The position numbers were made by a program, and so were the translations under genes. DNA of 64,000 nucleotides from Caballeronia novacaledonica (GTDB lineage: Bacteria; Pseudomonadota; Gammaproteobacteria; Burkholderiales; Burkholderiaceae). Below, piece by piece: positions 58,453 to 64,000 of this stretch; the stretch's first letter is position 1; every line of letters begins with the position of its first letter. Under the pieces are notes generated by a model. That model was not told the DNA's origin. It searched no databases and worked only from the letters and a program-made list of their open reading frames with translations. The stretch lies in NCBI RefSeq assembly GCF_900258035.1, contig NZ_OGTP01000012.1, forward strand, positions 107,048 through 171,047, given 5' to 3'.

Positions 58453-59406
58453 TTACGATGCGTGCGCGCTTGCCGCCTGCGGCTCGCCCGGAAGCGTCAG
58501 CCGGCGGCTCCAGTATCCCGGTTGCGCATAGATTTCCTTAAGATAATCAATGAAATAGCGCACGCGCGCCGGCACGTAGCGCTGTTGCGGATAGACCGCG
58601 AGGATGTCGTAGTCGGGCAATTCGAATTCGTCGAGCACGGTTTCCAGCTCGCCCGATTCCAGTTGCCGCTGGATTTCCCACGTCGAGCGCCAGCCGAGCC
58701 CAAGTCCCTCCGACGCCCAGCGGTGCAGCAGTTCGCCGTCGTTGCAATCGAGATTGCCGGTGACACGCACCGTCACGACCTTGCCGTTACGCCGGAAATA
58801 CCAGCCGCGATTCTGTCCGCCCTGCAAATTGAACGCGAGGCAGTTGTGATTCGGCAGGTCTTCGAGCGCTTTCGGCCGTCCGTGCTTCTTGAAATACGCG
58901 GGCGTTCCGCACACCACGCGCCGGTTGCCCGCGAGCTTCACGGCGACGAAATTCGGATCGACCGCCCCGCCGATGCGAATCGACAGGTCGTAGCCCTCGC
59001 GCACCAGATCGACGACGCGGTCGGTCAGATTGAACGACATCTGCAATTCGGGTTTGTCGGCGACGAACGCGGGCGCGTGCGGCGCGACGTGCATGCGCCC
59101 GAAGGCCGCCGGCGCCGATACGATCAGATGCCCGCCCACCGCGCGCCGTCCCGCCGCGAGTTCGTTCTCCGCCTGATCCCATTCCAGCAGCAGGTTCTTG
59201 CAGCGGTCCAGAAACGCCGCACCTTCTTCGCTGACGACGAGCCGTCGCGTCGAGCGATACATCAGCTTCACGCCGAGGCGCTTTTCGAGCGCGTCGATGC
59301 GCCGCCCGAGAATCACCGGCGACACGCCCTCCTCCAGCGCCGCCGCAGCCAGGCTGCCGGCTTCGGCCACGCGCACGAAGGTCTCTATCTGTTTGAAGCG
59401 GTCCAT
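58453..59406 (-). CDS. LysR-family transcriptional regulator (divergent to gcl)
   Basis: The 317-residue protein has an N-terminal winged helix-turn-helix (RFKQIETFVRVAEAGSLAAA, then RRIDALEKRLGVKLMYRSTR) and a C-terminal effector-binding domain. ATG 59406 was chosen because it precedes the HTH as in family members; the open frame continues upstream without match. It is divergent from gcl across 174 bp, so it probably controls the gcl-hyi-glxR operon with a glyoxylate-pathway compound as ligand. Confidence 0.9.
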   Translation of the reverse strand: MDRFKQIETFVRVAEAGSLAAAALEEGVSPVILGRRIDALEKRLGVKLMYRSTRRLVVSEEGAAFLDRCKNLLLEWDQAENELAAGRRAVGGHLIVSAPAAFGRMHVAPHAPAFVADKPELQMSFNLTDRVVDLVREGYDLSIRIGGAVDPNFVAVKLAGNRRVVCGTPAYFKKHGRPKALEDLPNHNCLAFNLQGGQNRGWYFRRNGKVVTVRVTGNLDCNDGELLHRWASEGLGLGWRSTWEIQRQLESGELETVLDEFELPDYDILAVYPQQRYVPARVRYFIDYLKEIYAQPGYWSRRLTLPGEPQAASAHAS

Positions 59407-59580
59407 CTCTTTCGTCTCCAGCCGTCGAGCCGCGCGGCACGGGCATTCGATACTTTTTGTTTGGGAAAAAGCGACTCCGGCTGATCTTATCAAACCTTTT
59501 TCACAGACTTAAAGTGCAATGGAACCCTGCTTGAATGCAGACAGCCATTTTCGGATAGAGACCCCAGGAAGGAGACAACC

Positions 59581-61356
<1,776 letters not shown>

Positions 61357-61428
61357 AGCTTCGCCGCCGCGCGTTCGAAAGAACGAATGCGCGGCGAACA
61401 TTCACTGACCGACCATCAGGAAAGAACA

Positions 61429-62232
61429 ATGCCGAAATTTGCCGCGAACTTGACCATGCTGTTCAACGAAGTCCCCTTCCTCGACCGCTTTGCCGCGGCC
61501 GCGAACGCGGGCTTCGAGGCGGTCGAGTTCCTGTTCCCTTACGCGTTTTCGATCAGCGACATTCAGCAGCGCCTGAAGGACAACGACCTGCGGATCGTGC
61601 TGCACAACCTGCCCGCGGGCAACTGGGAAGCGGGCGAGCGCGGCATCGCCTGCCTGCCGGATCGCGTCGCGGAGTTCCGCGAAGGCGTGCCGCGCGCGAT
61701 CGAATATGCGAAAGCGCTGAACGTGCCGCAACTGAACTGCCTCGTCGGCATTCCGACGGCGGGTGTATCGGCGGAACAGGCGCGCACGACGATCATCGAG
61801 AACCTGCGTTTCGCCGCCGAAGCGCTGAAGAAGGAAGGCATCAGGCTGCTGGTCGAACCGTGCAACGCGTACGACATTCCGGGCTTCGCGCTGAACCGCT
61901 CGAAAGAAGGACTGGACGTGATCCGCGCGGTCGGATCGGACAACCTGTTCCTGCAGTACGACATCTATCACATGCAGCGCATGGAAGGCGAACTCGCCGC
62001 GACGATCAAGAAAAACCTGCCGCAGATCGCGCATATCCAGCTCGCCGACAACCCCGGCCGCAACGAGCCGGGCACGGGCGAAATCAACTACGCATTTCTG
62101 TTCAGGCTGCTCGACGAGATCGGCTATCAAGGCTGGATCGGCTGCGAGTACAAGCCGCTCGGCGGCACCGAAGCGGGCCTTGGCTGGCTGCAGAGCATCG
62201 GCGGTGTGAAGCAACAAAGCGCAACCGCTTAA
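61429..62232 (+). CDS. hyi: Hydroxypyruvate isomerase
   Basis: The 267-residue TIM-barrel enzyme of the xylose-isomerase-like family opens FAANLTMLFNEVPFLDRFAA. LVEPCNAYDIPGFAL near residue 142 and QLADNPGRNEPGTGEINY near residue 205 hold the metal-binding residues. It interconverts hydroxypyruvate and tartronate semialdehyde. An AGGAAAG site precedes the ATG. It sits between gcl and glxR. Confidence 0.95.
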   Translation: MPKFAANLTMLFNEVPFLDRFAAAANAGFEAVEFLFPYAFSISDIQQRLKDNDLRIVLHNLPAGNWEAGERGIACLPDRVAEFREGVPRAIEYAKALNVPQLNCLVGIPTAGVSAEQARTTIIENLRFAAEALKKEGIRLLVEPCNAYDIPGFALNRSKEGLDVIRAVGSDNLFLQYDIYHMQRMEGELAATIKKNLPQIAHIQLADNPGRNEPGTGEINYAFLFRLLDEIGYQGWIGCEYKPLGGTEAGLGWLQSIGGVKQQSATA

Positions 62233-62259
62233 ACCAGACACATAGGAGGAGCGAGAAGT

Positions 62260-63165
62260 ATGGCAACGATCGGTTTCATCGGCCTCGGCATCATGGGCGC
62301 GCACATGGCGCGCAACCTCATCAAGGGCGGCCACAAGCTCGTCGTGAACGGCAAGTTTCCGGTGCCGGACGATATCCGCGCGCAGACGCAGGTCGTCGCG
62401 GATTCGAGCGCGGTCGCGCAGGCCAGCGAGATCGTCATCACGATGGTGCCCGACACGCCCGATGTCGCCAATGTGCTGTTCGCCGATGACGGCGTCGCGA
62501 AGGGTCTTTCGAAGGGCAAGCTCGTGATCGACATGAGCTCGATCGCGCCGCTGGAAACGCAGGAGTTCGCGAAGAAGATCAACGCGCTCGGCTGCGATTA
62601 TCTCGACGCGCCGGTGTCCGGCGGCGAAGTCGGCGCGCGTGAAGCGACGCTCACGATCATGGTCGGCGGCCCCGAGAAGTCGTTCGAAATCGCGAAGCCT
62701 CTCTTCGAACTGATGGGCAAGAACATCTCGCTCATCGGCGACAACGGCGCGGGTCAGACTTGCAAGGTCGCGAACCAGATCATCGTCGCGCTGAACATCG
62801 AGGCGGTCGCTGAAGCGCTGCTGTTCGCGGCACGCTCGGGCGCTGATCCTGAGCGCGTGCGTAAAGCGTTGATGGGCGGCTTTGCTTCGTCGCGCATCCT
62901 CGAAGTGCACGGCGAGCGCATGACGAAGCGCACGTTCAATCCGGGCTTCCGTATCGAGTTGCATCAGAAGGACTTGAACCTCGCGCTCGACGGCGCGCGC
63001 AAGATGGGCCTCGCCCTGCCCCATACGGCGAGCGCGCAGCAGTTGTTCAGCGTGTGCGCCGCGAACGGCGGCAAGGCGTGGGATCACTCGGCGCTCGTGC
63101 GTGCGCTCGAAATCATGTCGAACTTCCAGGTGGCCGACGAGCCGGCGCAAGCCAAGGCCGCGTAA
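62260..63165 (+). CDS. glxR: Tartronate semialdehyde reductase
   Basis: The 301-residue beta-hydroxyacid dehydrogenase has GFIGLGIMGAHMARNLIKGG (NAD-binding), the substrate site DAPVSGGEVGAREATL near residue 122, and the catalytic Lys in GQTCKVANQII near residue 170. It reduces tartronate semialdehyde to D-glycerate. It is the last gene of gcl-hyi-glxR; two hairpins follow at 63187-63210 and 63258-63276. Confidence 0.95.
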   Translation: MATIGFIGLGIMGAHMARNLIKGGHKLVVNGKFPVPDDIRAQTQVVADSSAVAQASEIVITMVPDTPDVANVLFADDGVAKGLSKGKLVIDMSSIAPLETQEFAKKINALGCDYLDAPVSGGEVGAREATLTIMVGGPEKSFEIAKPLFELMGKNISLIGDNGAGQTCKVANQIIVALNIEAVAEALLFAARSGADPERVRKALMGGFASSRILEVHGERMTKRTFNPGFRIELHQKDLNLALDGARKMGLALPHTASAQQLFSVCAANGGKAWDHSALVRALEIMSNFQVADEPAQAKAA

Positions 63166-63186
63166 CGGGCACCTGAACCGTGGGGC

Positions 63187-63276
63187 GTCCCGCGTATGGG
63201 CACGCGGGACAAATGCCGCTCTGGGCTGAGGGCGGCAAGTGGGGTCCGAGAAGCGGCACCCGGCGATGCGCCGGGT
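63187..63276 (+). terminator. Two perfect hairpins after glxR, without T tract
   Basis: GTCCCGCGT/ACGCGGGAC (63187-63195 with 63202-63210, 9 bp) and ACCCGGCG/CGCCGGGT (63258-63265 with 63269-63276, 8 bp) lie in the region after glxR. Neither has a T run, so they may be RNA-stability elements or Rho-linked ends rather than intrinsic terminators. Confidence 0.5.
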
Positions 63277-63374
63277 AAGCCTTGGTCGGTCAGACGGTTT
63301 ATTGTCGGGTGTCCGCGTCGGATTTTCGTGCTTTATTGTTTTGCTCGCGCTTTCTATGAAGTCCTGTTTTGTTA

Positions 63375-63866
63375 GTGGTCTATAAGCGTTGCCCCTGTGC
63401 GGGGCGGCAGTCACATTCTTTGCTGCTGCAAAGAAAGTAACCAAAGAAACAGCTATCCCCATCCAAAGTGCCTCACACCGGCCGCGGCACAGGCGCTTGA
63501 CCGAATGGCCCCCGAGTAGCGAGTGCCCTCAAAGGTCTTATCGGGCGTGGACCGCGCACGGTCTGACATATCGCACCACACGACAGATTGGTTCAGCACG
63601 AAACGGCTCCGGCCCGCTTCGCGGCCGACCGGTCAATCGGCGGGTGGGCTGCGTCCGCTCCTTTCTCGATGGTTTCCCTCGCATACCCAACGGCAGCGCG
63701 TAGCGCTGTGCCGAAGCTATTTCTGCTGAACCAGCGCGCGAAAACATTTGGTGCGGCAGACCGTGCGCGAGCCAAGTCCGATTGGGCCTTTGAGGGCGAC
63801 ACTTAGGCGAGTGCCAACTTGAGGGAGAAAATTGGCCAACGTGCGTGTGACCGCGGGCCTGAGAAG
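63375..63866. repeat. Second copy of the palindromic dispersed repeat (right arm missing)
   Basis: The left arm (63376-63454) and body match the element at 23745-24267. The internal inverted pairs are kept: 63525-63535 with 63787-63797 (11/11), 63549-63565 with 63757-63773 (15/17), and a GGTTCAGCA / TGCTGAACC pair. The local hairpin CAGCGC-GTA-GCGCTG (63694-63708) keeps its stem but changes its loop relative to the first copy. The right arm is absent where IS30-like sequence begins. The copy lies about 210 bp after glxR. Confidence 0.88.
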
Positions 63867-63874
63867 CGGCGGAT

Positions 63875-64000
63875 TCAACCGGTCAACGCAACCCCCAACG
63901 TCTCGGCCAATTTCTCCGCTGGGGTCATAAAGCCCAAGGTCTGCCGCGGCCTTTCATTGAGTCGCTTGACAATTGCGTTCAATTCAGCCTGTGAGTAATG
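63875..64000 (-). CDS. IS30-family transposase, C-terminal 41 residues (cut by window edge)
   Basis: The frame on the minus strand reads AELNAIVKRLNERPRQTLGF followed by MTPAEKLAE and ends at a TGA at 63875-63877. The LNxRPRxTLGxxTPAE pattern is the conserved end of IS30-family DDE transposases. The gene continues past the right edge, so intactness cannot be judged. It begins exactly where the palindromic repeat loses its right arm, so the element seems to have inserted into or deleted part of that repeat. Confidence 0.87.
   Translation of the reverse strand, partial: HYSQAELNAIVKRLNERPRQTLGFMTPAEKLAETLGVALTG

Overview
The window reads as chromosome 1 of a beta-proteobacterium of the Burkholderiaceae, most likely Caballeronia or Paraburkholderia. 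The evidence is the high GC content, strong GC3 with long antisense shadow frames, the conserved block ppiD / tRNA-Asp / tRNA-Val / hupB / lon / clpX / clpP / tig, a chromosomal Ara4N lipid A modification operon with ArnA split into two genes, the rpsF-priB-rpsR-rplI cluster beside dnaB, and a PIN-PhoH fusion. Genus is inference; no database was consulted.

Layout. 1-8290 (all minus): protein folding and proteolysis block (ppiD fragment, two tRNAs, HU, Lon, ClpX, ClpP, trigger factor), each unit closed by a clear intrinsic terminator. 8818-11887: glycerate kinase, then a PepSY membrane protein behind a DUF2946 protein. 12140-15007: tRNA-Leu, a small unknown protein, a squalene/phytoene synthase-like protein, and a DUF1501 protein with a small exported partner. 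15252-18741: OmpR/EnvZ two-component system, then AhpC/AhpD peroxide defence. 18749-23605: ispF and ispD (MEP isoprenoid pathway), with mfd divergent from them. 23606-24457: a dispersed repeat with long inverted arms. 24458-26709: argE and a PLP-dependent dehydratase. 26721-30854 (minus): a PotFGHI-type polyamine ABC transporter. 31372-34346: MntH-type metal transporter, outer-membrane phospholipase A and a DUF1289 protein. 34413-40220 (minus): ABC-F protein YbiT, then alaA-hom-thrC (alanine/threonine synthesis). 40666-49210: an Mth938-like protein, the arnT-arnE/F-like-arnB-arnC-arnA(formyltransferase)-arnA(decarboxylase)-arnD operon and a BCP peroxiredoxin. 49230-49393: a strong candidate small RNA. 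49609-53480: PIN-PhoH, an NlpC/P60 lipoprotein and an SDR protein lacking its catalytic residues. 53520-58327 (minus): DUF47-Pit phosphate transport, dnaB, and the rplI-rpsR-priB-rpsF cluster. 58453-63165: a LysR regulator divergent from gcl-hyi-glxR (glyoxylate to glycerate). The window ends with a second copy of the dispersed repeat, cut by the 3' end of an IS30-like transposase gene.

How parts fit together. The gcl-hyi-glxR operon makes D-glycerate, and the kinase that uses it (8818-9966) lies about 50 kb away. The arn operon encodes most of L-Ara4N synthesis and transfer to lipid A; ugd is not in the window. ahpC and ahpD are separated by a terminator hairpin, which suggests graded expression. 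Most of the window is core genome. The accessory signal is concentrated in the two copies of the palindromic repeat and the IS30 fragment. The most interesting non-coding features are that repeat family, the candidate small RNA at 49230-49393 with an exposed anti-Shine-Dalgarno stretch, an S6:S18-type leader before rpsF, and operator-like repeats before ompR, ahpC and the arn operon.
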